This document shows positions 1 through 6,857 of a stretch of 9,508 bases of DNA, in pieces (position 1 is the stretch's first letter; every line of letters begins with the position of its first letter). The DNA comes from Fusobacteriaceae bacterium (GTDB taxonomy: Bacteria > Fusobacteriota > Fusobacteriia > Fusobacteriales > Fusobacteriaceae). The position numbers and the translations under genes were made by a program. The DNA lies in assembly GCA_016938425.1 (NCBI GenBank), contig JAFGUR010000052.1, forward strand, positions 1 to 9,508. Reading direction: 5' to 3'. The notes beneath the pieces are model-generated. The model was given only the letters and a program-made list of their open reading frames with translations. It made no database searches and had not been told where the DNA came from.

Positions 1-24
1 AACTATGTTTTTCAAAAAATAAAA

Positions 25-146
25 AGTTAACAGTTAATAATGAATAGTTTATAGTTAGGGTAGATTGGCTTTAGGGCTATTTTTTTTGAAGAAAAAAAGA
101 GTTGTTTTCCAACTCTTCTAAAACTATTAATTATTAACTTTTAACT
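25..146. repeat. 26-bp imperfect inverted repeat framing the recombinase terminator
   Basis: Arms at 25-50 (plus sense) and 121-146 (minus sense) match at 24 of 26 positions and share the core AGTTAATAAT. They are separated by 70 bp that contain the terminator of the recombinase gene. The arms are built from AGTTAA/AATAGTT words and contain almost no G or C. No coding frame is visible in positions 1-157. This could be a short MITE-like or terminator-associated repeat. Low-complexity AT sequence also favours chance similarity, so the functional meaning is open. Confidence 0.55.
91..118 (-). terminator. Rho-independent terminator of the tyrosine recombinase gene
   Basis: Read on the minus strand, an 8-bp stem AAGAGTTG/CAACTCTT (arms 110-117 and 97-104) closes a GAAAA loop and is followed directly by a T-run. 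It lies about 40 nt beyond the recombinase stop codon and points the right way for it. Confidence 0.85.
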
Positions 147-157
147 ATTAATTGCTT

Positions 158-1162
158 CTAAAGTTCTGGTATTTTTTCAACTGTATTTTGTTTTTTAAGC
201 TCAATAGCATCATCATAAATTTTTGTGGTTTTGATATCAGCATGACGCAGAAAATCTTGAACATCACTTATAGAGATATTATTATCAGATAAAAGCATTT
301 CAGTTGCTATGGCGTGTCTAAAAAAGTGAGCTGAAATATTTTTATTTATTGTTGTTTTGGAGATACTTTTTATTACAAAATTTAAACTATTGGCTGTGAG
401 TTTTGTATTTTTTTCATAAAAAGCAGGGAATACAAAGGAATTTACAATATCCTCATCCTGTATATTAAAATTATATTGAACATTTTTTTTATATTCTGTA
501 AGCTCAACAGCCAATTTTTTTAATAAAGGTATGTATTGAATTTTTTGAGATTTGGTTTTATCTAGTCTAATCATATATTTCCCATCTTTTTCCAAAATTT
601 GCTTATAGGTGAGACTTCTAAGCTCATCAGAACGCATTCCTGTATAATAAAGAGTTTTCATAATAAGGATATTTCTCAAGTCTTTTTCGTTTCTAATTTC
701 TATACTATCAATCATTTTCCTTATATCGTCTTTTGTTAGTCTTAAGATTTTTTCTGGGTCTAAGGGGTCTTTTTTAAAAAACTTAATATTTTTAATCGGA
801 TTTATAAAAGTGTCATCTCTTGTTTCTATTTCCTTGAAAAAATGCTTTAAAGCAGAGATAATTTTATTTATAGAAGAGTGTTTTAGTTCTCTTTCATTTT
901 TAAGTAGCATTATATAATTTGAAATATCTTCTTTACTGACATTATAAAGCATTTTCAAAACCTCAGTATTATCTGGACTATGGTCTCCTATTTCATAGAT
1001 ATTTCTTAAAAAATCCATTAGATACATAAAATAGTCTGAAAGGGTTTTATCAGATTTTATACCAGTTAAAAGATTATAATTAAATTCCTTTAATTCCTTC
1101 AGGGGGATTTCTTTTTTTTGAAAAACACTTAATTCATATTTATGACGAGTTAATCTATTCAT
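158..1162 (-). CDS. Tyrosine recombinase / phage-type integrase
   Basis: This 334-aa protein is a site-specific DNA recombinase that would cleave and rejoin DNA through a phosphotyrosine link. The C-terminal catalytic domain shows the full set: Arg177 in TGMRSDEL, Lys204 in the TKSQK beta-hairpin, His279 and Arg282 in HFFRH, His307 in LRHADIKTT, and nucleophile Tyr316 in KIYDD. The N-terminal part, about residues 35-115, looks like the SAM-like core-binding domain (DYFMYLMDFLRNI, SINKIISALKHFF). Its length is usual for Xer and small integrases. The ATG has AAGAGG five bases upstream. No phage, transposon or excisionase genes are visible nearby, so it could be a Xer-type chromosome resolvase, an integron-like or inversion recombinase, or a stranded integrase. 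The family call is secure; the substrate is unknown. Confidence 0.93.
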   Translation of the reverse strand: MNRLTRHKYELSVFQKKEIPLKELKEFNYNLLTGIKSDKTLSDYFMYLMDFLRNIYEIGDHSPDNTEVLKMLYNVSKEDISNYIMLLKNERELKHSSINKIISALKHFFKEIETRDDTFINPIKNIKFFKKDPLDPEKILRLTKDDIRKMIDSIEIRNEKDLRNILIMKTLYYTGMRSDELRSLTYKQILEKDGKYMIRLDKTKSQKIQYIPLLKKLAVELTEYKKNVQYNFNIQDEDIVNSFVFPAFYEKNTKLTANSLNFVIKSISKTTINKNISAHFFRHAIATEMLLSDNNISISDVQDFLRHADIKTTKIYDDAIELKKQNTVEKIPEL

Positions 1163-1193
1163 TCTAACCTCTTTACAAATTTATTATATTAAC

Positions 1194-1222
1194 TTTATAA
1201 CAGATTCAACCTTTTTTTACAA
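1194..1222 (-). promoter_or_regulatory. Candidate sigma-70 promoter of the recombinase gene
   Basis: On the minus strand, TTGTAA (1222-1217) and TATAAA (1199-1194) are separated by 17 nt, giving a short leader before the ribosome site at 1173-1168. A second possible -10, TATAAT at 1188-1183, has only a 15-nt spacing to TTGAAT. Confidence 0.5.
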
Positions 1223-1274
1223 TAAGCTTTTTTATTCAAAGTTTTATAAATTGTAAAAAATAAAAAATACAGAG

Positions 1275-1303
1275 TTTAAAAATAATTAATAGAGTGGTAT
1301 AAT
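1275..1303 (+). promoter_or_regulatory. Sigma-70 promoter of the hypothetical-Nudix operon
   Basis: TTTAAA (1275-1280) and a perfect TATAAT (1298-1303) are 17 nt apart. Transcription would start near 1310, only about 12 nt before the GGAGG ribosome site. That leaves ATG 1314 very close to the start of the mRNA and supports translation from 1332. Confidence 0.65.
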
Positions 1304-1331
1304 TAAATTCAAAATGTTAATGGAGGATGAA

Positions 1332-1880
1332 ATGGATATAAATTATCAGCTAGAGGAAAAAATAAGAATTATAGTGGATAATAGAGTTCCTGATAAAAAT
1401 TTCAATGATTTTGCAGTAGAATTTTATCTTCTTACTAAAAAAATAATGATATCTTTAAATAAATTTTTAAATATAAGAGGTATTAGAAATCCAAAAATAC
1501 TTCAAATAAAAAATGCAGGAGAATTGATATATATTTCTAGAGATAGCTATAGAATAAGAGAAATTTTGAAAAGTCATAATTATGATGAAATCCCTGAGTT
1601 AAAACCTCAAATAGCTTATTATGTAATCAAAAGAAATAAATTTACCATTGAGCAAAATTGGGAAAACATAATAGAAGTTTTGAAAGATTATCAATATCCT
1701 TCAAGATTTATGAATATGAAAAAAATTATCCTTACAGAAGAGCAGAAACTTCTTGTAAAAAAAGAAGTGAAAGAAAGATTTGCTCTAAAGGATTTTGAAA
1801 TAAATAGTATAGTAGATTTATTAAAAAGACTAAAAGCAGAAGATAGAGAGCTTTTTGAGAAGTTTAAAGCAATATTTTAA
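1332..1880 (+). CDS. Unrecognised 182-aa cytoplasmic protein, first gene of the Nudix operon
   Basis: I do not recognise this family. It is a charged, Lys/Glu/Ile-rich, probably alpha-helical soluble protein with no signal peptide, membrane segment or Cys cluster. The C-terminal 50 residues (LTEEQKLLVKKEV through LLKRLKAEDRELFEKF) look like two amphipathic helices. The frame is open from an ATG at 1314, but GGAGG at 1322-1326 sits five bases before ATG 1332, so MDINYQLEEK is the better N-terminus. It is followed after 17 nt by the Nudix gene and is very likely co-transcribed with it from the TATAAT promoter at 1298. The operon context gives no firm function. Confidence 0.8.
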   Translation: MDINYQLEEKIRIIVDNRVPDKNFNDFAVEFYLLTKKIMISLNKFLNIRGIRNPKILQIKNAGELIYISRDSYRIREILKSHNYDEIPELKPQIAYYVIKRNKFTIEQNWENIIEVLKDYQYPSRFMNMKKIILTEEQKLLVKKEVKERFALKDFEINSIVDLLKRLKAEDRELFEKFKAIF

Positions 1881-1897
1881 GAATACAGGGGGAAAAA

Positions 1898-2398
1898 ATG
1901 ACAACTAACGAATTAAAATTTTTGAGAGTGCGTACAGAAAAACATCCAACAACAGAAACTACTTTAGAATATTTAGAGCATCATAATGCAATAGCTGTAT
2001 TAATTTTAGATGAAAAAGAAGAAAAAGTATTACTAGTAAATCAATATAGACCGGGAAAGAGAGGGAATCTTTACGAAGTTCCAGCAGGGCTTATAGATGC
2101 CAATGAAGATGCTTTAGAGGCAATGTACAGAGAAGTTCTTGAAGAAACAGGTTATAAAAAAGAAGACTTAGAGTTTATTTACAGATATCCTAAGGGTTTA
2201 TTAATTTCACCGGGATATACTACAGAAACTCTAAATTTCTTCATAGTAAAACTTAAAAATCAAGGAATAATACCTGAGGAGCAACAGCTTGACCATGGGG
2301 AAGATTTATTTACAGAATGGGTAGATTTTGATAAGGTAGAAACTCTTGATATAGATATGAAAACAGTGTTTTTATTGAATTTATATAAGAATATTTAA
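1898..2398 (+). CDS. Nudix hydrolase, ADP-ribose pyrophosphatase type
   Basis: This 166-aa protein probably hydrolyses ADP-ribose or a related nucleoside diphosphate sugar to AMP and a sugar phosphate, clearing reactive ADP-ribose from the cytoplasm. The Nudix box is complete at residues 64-86: Gly64, Glu70, Arg78-Glu79, Glu82-Glu83, Gly85 and Tyr86 fit GX5EX7REUXEEXGU, so the metal-binding glutamates are intact. The preceding strand YEVPAGLID and the following SPGYTTE (104-110) are typical of the ADP-ribose pyrophosphatase subgroup. A strong AGGGGG ribosome site precedes the ATG. It is the second gene of an operon with the unrecognised 182-aa protein. Substrate preference within the subgroup cannot be read from sequence alone. 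Confidence 0.93.
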   Translation: MTTNELKFLRVRTEKHPTTETTLEYLEHHNAIAVLILDEKEEKVLLVNQYRPGKRGNLYEVPAGLIDANEDALEAMYREVLEETGYKKEDLEFIYRYPKGLLISPGYTTETLNFFIVKLKNQGIIPEEQQLDHGEDLFTEWVDFDKVETLDIDMKTVFLLNLYKNI

Positions 2399-2416
2399 GG
2401 TATAAAATATAAGACC

Positions 2417-2465
2417 GAAACTTATTCTCCCACAGGGATAAGCTCCTTACAGTCGCAAAAGTTTC
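2417..2465. other. Stem-loop next to the 144-nt repeat
   Basis: A perfect 7-bp outer stem, GAAACTT (2417-2423) with AAGTTTC (2459-2465), encloses 35 nt. These hold a smaller bulged pairing between CTTAT/CCC and GGGATAAG. It lies between the Nudix stop codon and the repeat at 2468 and may be part of the same structured element, because the other copy also has a hairpin on this side. No T-run follows on either strand. Confidence 0.4.
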
Positions 2466-2467
2466 AT

Positions 2468-2611
2468 CGAACCTACTCCACTTCGTTACGATTTAAAATA
2501 ATCTAAGCTTTTCAAGCTAAGATTATCTAAAAGCGTGACGCTTGACCCATTAGTTTTACTAAAATTATAAATTTTATTTTTTTATTCGGGGTTAAGCGTC
2601 CTACGCTTAGG
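2468..2611 (-). repeat. 144-nt structured intergenic repeat, copy 1
   Basis: Read on the minus strand it starts CCTAAGCG and ends AGTAGGTTCG. It matches the second copy at 6817-6960 collinearly: a hairpin at the 5' end (stem TAAGCGT/ACGCTTA) followed by AACCCCG, an AT-rich middle, a long hairpin around 2498-2526 (13-bp stem with one mismatch), then CGTAACGAAGTGGAGTAGGT. Over the last 40 nt (2471-2510 against 6919-6958) 33 positions agree. An extra hairpin AAGCG-TGA-CGCTT lies at 2531-2543. It occupies the convergent gap between the Nudix and HEPN-like genes. No coding potential is seen in 2399-2660. Confidence 0.75.
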
Positions 2612-2660
2612 TTTTTATGTTTTATGCTAAAAAATTTAACTATTCAAAGGTTTAAAGTAT

Positions 2661-2693
2661 AAAAAAAATGAGGATTCGTCCTCATTTTATTTT
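2661..2693 (-). terminator. Bidirectional terminator with TTCG/CGAA loop
   Basis: A 10-bp perfect stem, AAAATGAGGA (2665-2674) with TCCTCATTTT (2679-2688), closes a TTCG loop on the plus strand. On the minus strand the stem runs into eight Ts, an excellent terminator for the HEPN-like gene, whose TGA stop (2684-2682) lies inside the stem. On the plus strand the T-rich tail TTTTATTTT may stop read-through from the Nudix operon. Confidence 0.88.
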
Positions 2694-3434
2694 ATACTTA
2701 TTTTTTTTGTATCCCCAATAACTATTTTCTAATCTTTGTGCTATTCCACCAATAATTTGAAAGGCCATTAAAATAAAGTCTGCATTTACTTTAATTTTAT
2801 TATCTTCTAAGTCCATTAATTTTTTGAGTTCTTCTTGTATTTCTTCAGGAATATCCTTTTCTAGACTGTGTAAATAGTTATTTCTAATTTTTCTGATTAT
2901 ATCAAGTTTTCTGCCTTCATCCTCAGAAATAGGAATTTTTATGTTACATTCTTTCTCAAGGAAATTTAGGTATCTTTTTATATATGGAAGAGACTTATCC
3001 ATATGGTCTTCTACCCACTTGTTCTCCGATTTGGCTATATCTACAGAGACATCGCTAAGAAGCGTCTCAAAGAGGCTAAAAATCATTAATATAACGGATA
3101 AATAGTGCATTTCGTAGAAGTATTCTTCATCAGAGAAATAACATCTACCATAAGCAGCTAATTCCTTTTGATTTTTGATTTCTTTTTTCTTTATGTTGAG
3201 TTCTTCTTTTGAAAATTTAAGATAATTTTCTATATGAATTTGGTTAGTTTCAAAATATCTTTGTAGACTAGAAATTCTATTTTCAAAATCAGAAAAAAGC
3301 TTTGAGAAATTTTCTGATGATTTGAAATAAGGATTTACAATACAATAGGAATAAGGGTCAATAAAATCCTTATCACAATTGCAATCTTTTTCAATTTCTT
3401 TTTCTATTTTTTCTTTTTTAAACAGATTAAACAA
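2682..3434 (-). CDS. HEPN-like protein, possible RNase toxin partner of the AbrB gene
   Basis: About 250 aa, soluble and mostly alpha-helical. Near the C-terminus RKIRNNYLH contains Arg-x4-His (R187, H192 counted from the upstream ATG), the hallmark of HEPN domains that often act as RNases in toxin-antitoxin and abortive-infection systems. About 65 residues earlier, the hydrophobic helix SVILMIFSLFETLLSDV resembles the first core helix of such folds. The N-terminal half has a Cys-rich patch (DCNCDKD) and a Lys/Glu helix. ATG 3443 directly abuts AAAGGGG, leaving no spacing. TTG at 3434, nine bases from GGGG, gives a usable start (MFNLFKKEK), so I placed the start there; the ATG cannot be excluded. 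It lies just downstream of the AbrB gene and is probably co-transcribed with it. The HEPN assignment is motif-level; the activity is inferred. Confidence 0.68.
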   Translation of the reverse strand: MFNLFKKEKIEKEIEKDCNCDKDFIDPYSYCIVNPYFKSSENFSKLFSDFENRISSLQRYFETNQIHIENYLKFSKEELNIKKKEIKNQKELAAYGRCYFSDEEYFYEMHYLSVILMIFSLFETLLSDVSVDIAKSENKWVEDHMDKSLPYIKRYLNFLEKECNIKIPISEDEGRKLDIIRKIRNNYLHSLEKDIPEEIQEELKKLMDLEDNKIKVNADFILMAFQIIGGIAQRLENSYWGYKKNKYKIK

Positions 3435-3453
3435 ATAAACCATCCCCTTTATT

Positions 3454-3678
3454 TTATTCTTCTGTTTCCTCTACATTATTTAAAATTAAATGAGCAAATT
3501 CTTTAAGGTCTGTTGCCTTAAATACAGTTATTCCTTTGTTTTTATCTCCTAAAACAATTAAGTTATCTCCAGGTTTTATGTCAAAATATTCTCTAGCTTT
3601 TTTTGGTATAACTATTTGCCCTCTTTCTCCAACTTTAACAGTACCGCAAAGACATTGTGTTCCATTAAATTCTAACAT
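3454..3678 (-). CDS. AbrB/MazE/SpoVT-family DNA-binding protein
   Basis: This 74-aa protein has the swapped-hairpin AbrB fold signature GTVKVGERGQIVIPKKARE (residues 12-30) followed by FDIKPGDNLIVLGD. It would bind DNA as a dimer in the cytoplasm. Members serve either as transition-state-type regulators or as antitoxins that repress their own operon. The C-terminal tail (ATDLKEFAHLILNNVEETEE) is acidic and helical, which would suit partner binding. Two cysteines (QCLCG) precede the core. AAGGAG lies eight bases before the ATG. It is the first gene of a minus-strand unit, with the HEPN-like gene after it. The family is secure; whether it is an antitoxin or a free-standing regulator is not decided by sequence. 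Confidence 0.9.
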   Translation of the reverse strand: MLEFNGTQCLCGTVKVGERGQIVIPKKAREYFDIKPGDNLIVLGDKNKGITVFKATDLKEFAHLILNNVEETEE

Positions 3679-3700
3679 TTTATCAACTCCTTTTTTTCAT

Positions 3701-3729
3701 ATTTTACACGAAATTTCATTTTTAGGCAA
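3701..3729 (-). promoter_or_regulatory. Sigma-70 promoter of the AbrB-HEPN unit
   Basis: On the minus strand, TTGCCT (3729-3724) and TAAAAT (3706-3701) are exactly 17 nt apart, shortly before the AAGGAG ribosome site at 3692-3687. The -35 lies directly beside the T-tail of the preceding terminator. Confidence 0.6.
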
Positions 3730-3730
3730 C

Positions 3731-3770
3731 AAAAAAAGGGAATAGTATGAAAAAACATACAATTCCCTTG
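3731..3770 (-). terminator. Rho-independent terminator of the beta-barrel protein gene
   Basis: On the minus strand, AAGGGAAT pairs with ATTCCCTT (8 bp), then after one mismatch GTATG pairs with CATAC around a T6 loop. Seven Ts follow the stem. It starts six bases after the stop codon of the upstream gene. Confidence 0.88.
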
Positions 3771-3775
3771 AACGA

Positions 3776-4612
3776 TTAAAATGGAAAAATTGTAAAACCT
3801 ATAGAAATAACAGGTAGAAGACTATAACCTAAAAACTCTGGAAGATATGAATATCCTTCTTGAATTAGAGAAACTATGTCATTTTCAAGATTTTTTTGAT
3901 TTGGCATTGTTACACCTGTAATACTTAAGCTTTGAAGAATTATATCTGGAAGATTTAATATATTCCCTCCAGAAGCAGCTAAAAGTTCATTTATTTCGGT
4001 TTTCTTAGAATCTATTAAAGCATCGTTAGATCCGTCTTTTAGGGTATCAAGAATAGAATTGATAACATTTTCATCTCCTACATTGAAGTATAAGCTTACT
4101 TCTGGTCTTTTCATGAGATAAGTTCCTAAACTTAACTCTAGATGAACAATACTATTAAAATCGTATCCGTAAGCAATTCCTAAATAAGGATAGGTTTGAC
4201 CTAGTTTAATAGAAACATTTCCCGTTACCGGAGCCTCTACTCCTTCAATGGTCATAGTTCCGTCAGCATCCACAGTAAGGCCTCCCATGTCATAGAAAAA
4301 TCCTGCAGAAGCCCTTAGATTGCCTCCGAAGAGATGATAGTGAAGAAGAACACCTGCTGTAGAAAAGCCTATACTTCCGGCTACATTCATATCCATATCA
4401 TCTTGGTTTAAATTATAGTTAATACCGTCTACAGCAAAGATATTGTAATCAAGGGAAAGACTAAGCCATTCATTTTGTTTATATATTCCACGAAATTCGT
4501 AACCAGTTGGTAAACCTAGTCCAACTCCCAAACCGAGATTTGATTGATATTGAGAAAATTCAGCGTGAACAAAGTTAAAAATTAGCATAAAGCTAAAAAG
4601 TATTTTTTTCAT
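3776..4612 (-). CDS. Secreted protein, probable outer-membrane beta-barrel
   Basis: 278 aa from ATG 4612. The first 17 residues form a signal peptide (MKKILFSFMLIFNFVHA, cleavage before EFSQ). The mature part alternates hydrophobic and polar residues in Gly-rich strands (LGLGVGLGLPTGYEFRG, GIAYGYDFNSIVHLELSLG) and ends SIGFTIFPF, with the terminal Phe typical of barrels inserted by the BAM machinery. A helix-prone, Asn/Asp-rich stretch at about 185-245 interrupts the strands and could be a large loop or plug. The longest frame begins at GTG 4621, but that codon overlaps the GAGG ribosome site, so ATG 4612 (8-nt spacing) is preferred. It is a single-gene unit with its own terminator. I do not recognise the exact family; pore or adhesion functions are not shown. 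Confidence 0.8.
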   Translation of the reverse strand: MKKILFSFMLIFNFVHAEFSQYQSNLGLGVGLGLPTGYEFRGIYKQNEWLSLSLDYNIFAVDGINYNLNQDDMDMNVAGSIGFSTAGVLLHYHLFGGNLRASAGFFYDMGGLTVDADGTMTIEGVEAPVTGNVSIKLGQTYPYLGIAYGYDFNSIVHLELSLGTYLMKRPEVSLYFNVGDENVINSILDTLKDGSNDALIDSKKTEINELLAASGGNILNLPDIILQSLSITGVTMPNQKNLENDIVSLIQEGYSYLPEFLGYSLLPVISIGFTIFPF

Positions 4613-4668
4613 AAAATTCACCTCTTAAAATTTATATAAATTGTTTTTAATGTAGTTTTCTTGTTGAT

Positions 4669-4697
4669 ATTATATCTCATTTACTATATAAACTCTA
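4669..4697 (-). promoter_or_regulatory. Candidate promoter of the beta-barrel protein gene
   Basis: On the minus strand a perfect TATAAT (4674-4669) lies about 45 nt before the ribosome site. The -35 at 17-nt spacing is a weak TAGAGT (4697-4692). The -10 is convincing by itself; the -35 is not. Confidence 0.35.
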
Positions 4698-4713
4698 TTA
4701 TTTTCAAAAATTA

Positions 4714-4741
4714 TTGACAATACAAATAAAAAAAACATAAA
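4714..4741 (+). promoter_or_regulatory. Candidate promoter of the UvrD-like helicase gene
   Basis: A perfect TTGACA (4714-4719) is followed after 16 nt by CATAAA (4736-4741), which matches the -10 consensus at four of six positions. Transcription would start near 4748 and give a leader of roughly 28 nt that includes GGAGG. Confidence 0.45.
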
Positions 4742-4775
4742 CTTAACTTATGTAATTTAACTTTTGGAGGATAAT

Positions 4776-6857
4776 ATGATAAAGTTTAGACCAGAACAAG
4801 AGGAAATACTAAATTATAAAGAAGGCATTATGGCAGTTCCTTCGGTTCCAGGCTCTGGAAAAACCTTTATATTAACCCATTTAGCATTAAAATTATCTAA
4901 AGAAATCGACAAAAACAGTAAAATTCTTATACTCACTTATATGAATTCCGCCGTAGAAAATTTTTATGAAAGATTAAAAACTTTAGATAAAAATATTTCT
5001 AATATTGAAGTTAAAACTATACATAAATTTTGCTTAGATTTAATAAAAGAAAACATTGATTTATTTAATATATCGGAAGATTTTGCCCTTTTGGATAGTG
5101 AAAGTTCAAGAAAATTAGTAGAAGATTTGTATAAAACTTGGTTTAATGAGAATAAAGAAAAATTAAGGGGTTTTTACAAAGAGTACTCCCTAGAAAATGA
5201 AGGGGATTTTTATCAAAGTTTAAAATTTTGTTTATTAAATTTTATTTCAAGAAGTAAAAAGTTCGCTGTAGAAGTAGATAAAATGAGAGAAAACGCCAAG
5301 GAAGAGCTAATTTTATTAGCTGTAGATTTTTATGAGAGATACCAAGAACTTCTAAATCAAGATAGAACTATAGATTATGACGACATCCTTTTTAAGTCCT
5401 ATAATTTACTCAATGCAAATAAAGAACTTTGTAAGAAGTACAGTCTCATCTACTCTTCCCTTCTAGAAGACGAGTCTCAAGATTCAAACTATCTTCAAAG
5501 TAAAATAGTTCAATTAATCAACAATCAAAACTTAATAAAAGTTGGCGATTCTAACCAAAATATAACCGGAAGTTTTACCAATTCTTCTCCTAAAATTTTT
5601 AAAAAATTTATTAAAGAAGCTAAAATAATCAAAGAGTTGAGACATAGTAACAGAAGTTCTGAAAAAATAATTTTTCTAGGAAATCTCTTTATAAAATATA
5701 CTAAACTTTATCACCCAACAAAAGAAGCTAGAAATGCTCTTTCTAGTCCTTTTATTAAAAGTGATTTAGATAAATATCCTAATTCAAAAATTATAAATTA
5801 TCTAAAAAAAGACATAAACGAAGAATTTAATTTCTGCGTTCAAAAAATCAAAAGTTTTTCACAAAAATTTCCTGAAAAAAATATAGGAATTTTAGCACCG
5901 AGAAACAAGCACTTAAATATTTTGGCCAACTTACTAAAAAAAGAAAATCTAGATTTTGAAATTTTAAGCGATTTTTCTCAAAACAATCTAGAGACATATC
6001 AAAAGTTATCGGATTTTTTGGAATTCATAGATAATCCAAATAACAAAAAAATCTTTATAAAAATTTTGGAAAAACACTTATTAAAATCTGAATTATCTTC
6101 AGAAAATAAAGAATATATAATTAAATCAGATATGAAAAATATCTTTTCGAGTTCTCAATCAAATGATTTAAATAAACATATTTATAAGCTAAAATTACTC
6201 TTAGATTTTTCCATAAATACAAAAGAAAAAACGCTAATTTATGTAAGTCAAAATTTTTATTTTGATAATATTGAGCAAGAAATTATTGAGAATATTTCCT
6301 TAAATTTAAAAACCATCTTTAAACTTAACCCAAAATGGTCTTATAAAAACTTAGTATATGAACTGAGGAAAGTAGAGAACAATAAAATAAATTACTTTAA
6401 CTGGGGTTTATCGAAGAAAAGTCATAAAAATAAAAAGATAACTCTTTGCACTTATCACAAAAGCAAAGGAAGAGAATGGGATTTTGTTTATATGCTTTGT
6501 CTAAATGAAGAGTTTTTTCCGGTTTTTCTTCATAAAGAACAACAGGGAGAGAAAAATTATTTGAAAGATGAGTGTAGAATTCCTGAAGCACTTTGTTACT
6601 ATGAATTAGAAAAATTACTAAAAGGAGATTTTCATAAAGATTATATAAATTCTTATAAAGCTGATAAAATTTCAGAAAGTTTAAGAGTTATATATGTTGG
6701 AATTACAAGAGCAAAAGAATTTCTGGTCATTAGCTCAAATCTTGAAAATGAAGGAGTTTTTTATTATAAACTTTTTAAAAAACTCATATCAAAAACAGAA
6801 AAACTAAATATTCAAACCTTGGACTACGCGTCCAAACCTCGTAAACGTGACGTTTAA
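4776..6857 (+). CDS. UvrD/Rep-like superfamily 1A DNA helicase
   Basis: A 693-aa ATP-driven 3'-5' DNA translocase/helicase by family. Motifs in order: Q motif FRPEQ (4-8), Walker A GSGKT (26-30), Ia LTYMNSAVENF (53-63), Ib TIHKF (81-85), II LEDESQD (230-236), III VGDSNQNITGSFT (256-268), IV NRSSE (292-296), V TYHKSKGREWD (559-569) and VI YVGITRAK (640-647). LEDESQDSN and GDSNQ resemble a subgroup of UvrD-like helicases distinct from classical UvrD/PcrA (DEYQD, GDDDQ). No nuclease domain is present. The frame opens at TTG 4764, but GGAGG is at 4766-4770, so ATG 4776 is the start. The last 13 codons plus stop overlap a structured repeat, so the tail (LDYASKPRKRDV) may be repeat-encoded. The role (repair, replication or defence) is not clear. 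Confidence 0.93.
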   Translation: MIKFRPEQEEILNYKEGIMAVPSVPGSGKTFILTHLALKLSKEIDKNSKILILTYMNSAVENFYERLKTLDKNISNIEVKTIHKFCLDLIKENIDLFNISEDFALLDSESSRKLVEDLYKTWFNENKEKLRGFYKEYSLENEGDFYQSLKFCLLNFISRSKKFAVEVDKMRENAKEELILLAVDFYERYQELLNQDRTIDYDDILFKSYNLLNANKELCKKYSLIYSSLLEDESQDSNYLQSKIVQLINNQNLIKVGDSNQNITGSFTNSSPKIFKKFIKEAKIIKELRHSNRSSEKIIFLGNLFIKYTKLYHPTKEARNALSSPFIKSDLDKYPNSKIINYLKKDINEEFNFCVQKIKSFSQKFPEKNIGILAPRNKHLNILANLLKKENLDFEILSDFSQNNLETYQKLSDFLEFIDNPNNKKIFIKILEKHLLKSELSSENKEYIIKSDMKNIFSSSQSNDLNKHIYKLKLLLDFSINTKEKTLIYVSQNFYFDNIEQEIIENISLNLKTIFKLNPKWSYKNLVYELRKVENNKINYFNWGLSKKSHKNKKITLCTYHKSKGREWDFVYMLCLNEEFFPVFLHKEQQGEKNYLKDECRIPEALCYYELEKLLKGDFHKDYINSYKADKISESLRVIYVGITRAKEFLVISSNLENEGVFYYKLFKKLISKTEKLNIQTLDYASKPRKRDV

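Noticed and set aside
2399..2660. CRISPR array or coding remnant in the gap after the Nudix gene
   Set aside because: There are no regularly spaced direct repeats and no long frame; the palindromes belong to the structured repeat.
3536..3745. 69-aa plus-strand open frame
   Set aside because: It lies antisense to the well-supported AbrB gene, has no good ribosome site, and its sequence mirrors the AbrB codons.
4764..4775. Upstream TTG start for the helicase
   Set aside because: The codon overlaps the GGAGG ribosome site; ATG 4776 has the correct spacing.
6397..6591. 64-aa minus-strand open frame
   Set aside because: It lies antisense to helicase motif V, which is conserved, and has no start signal or recognisable domain.
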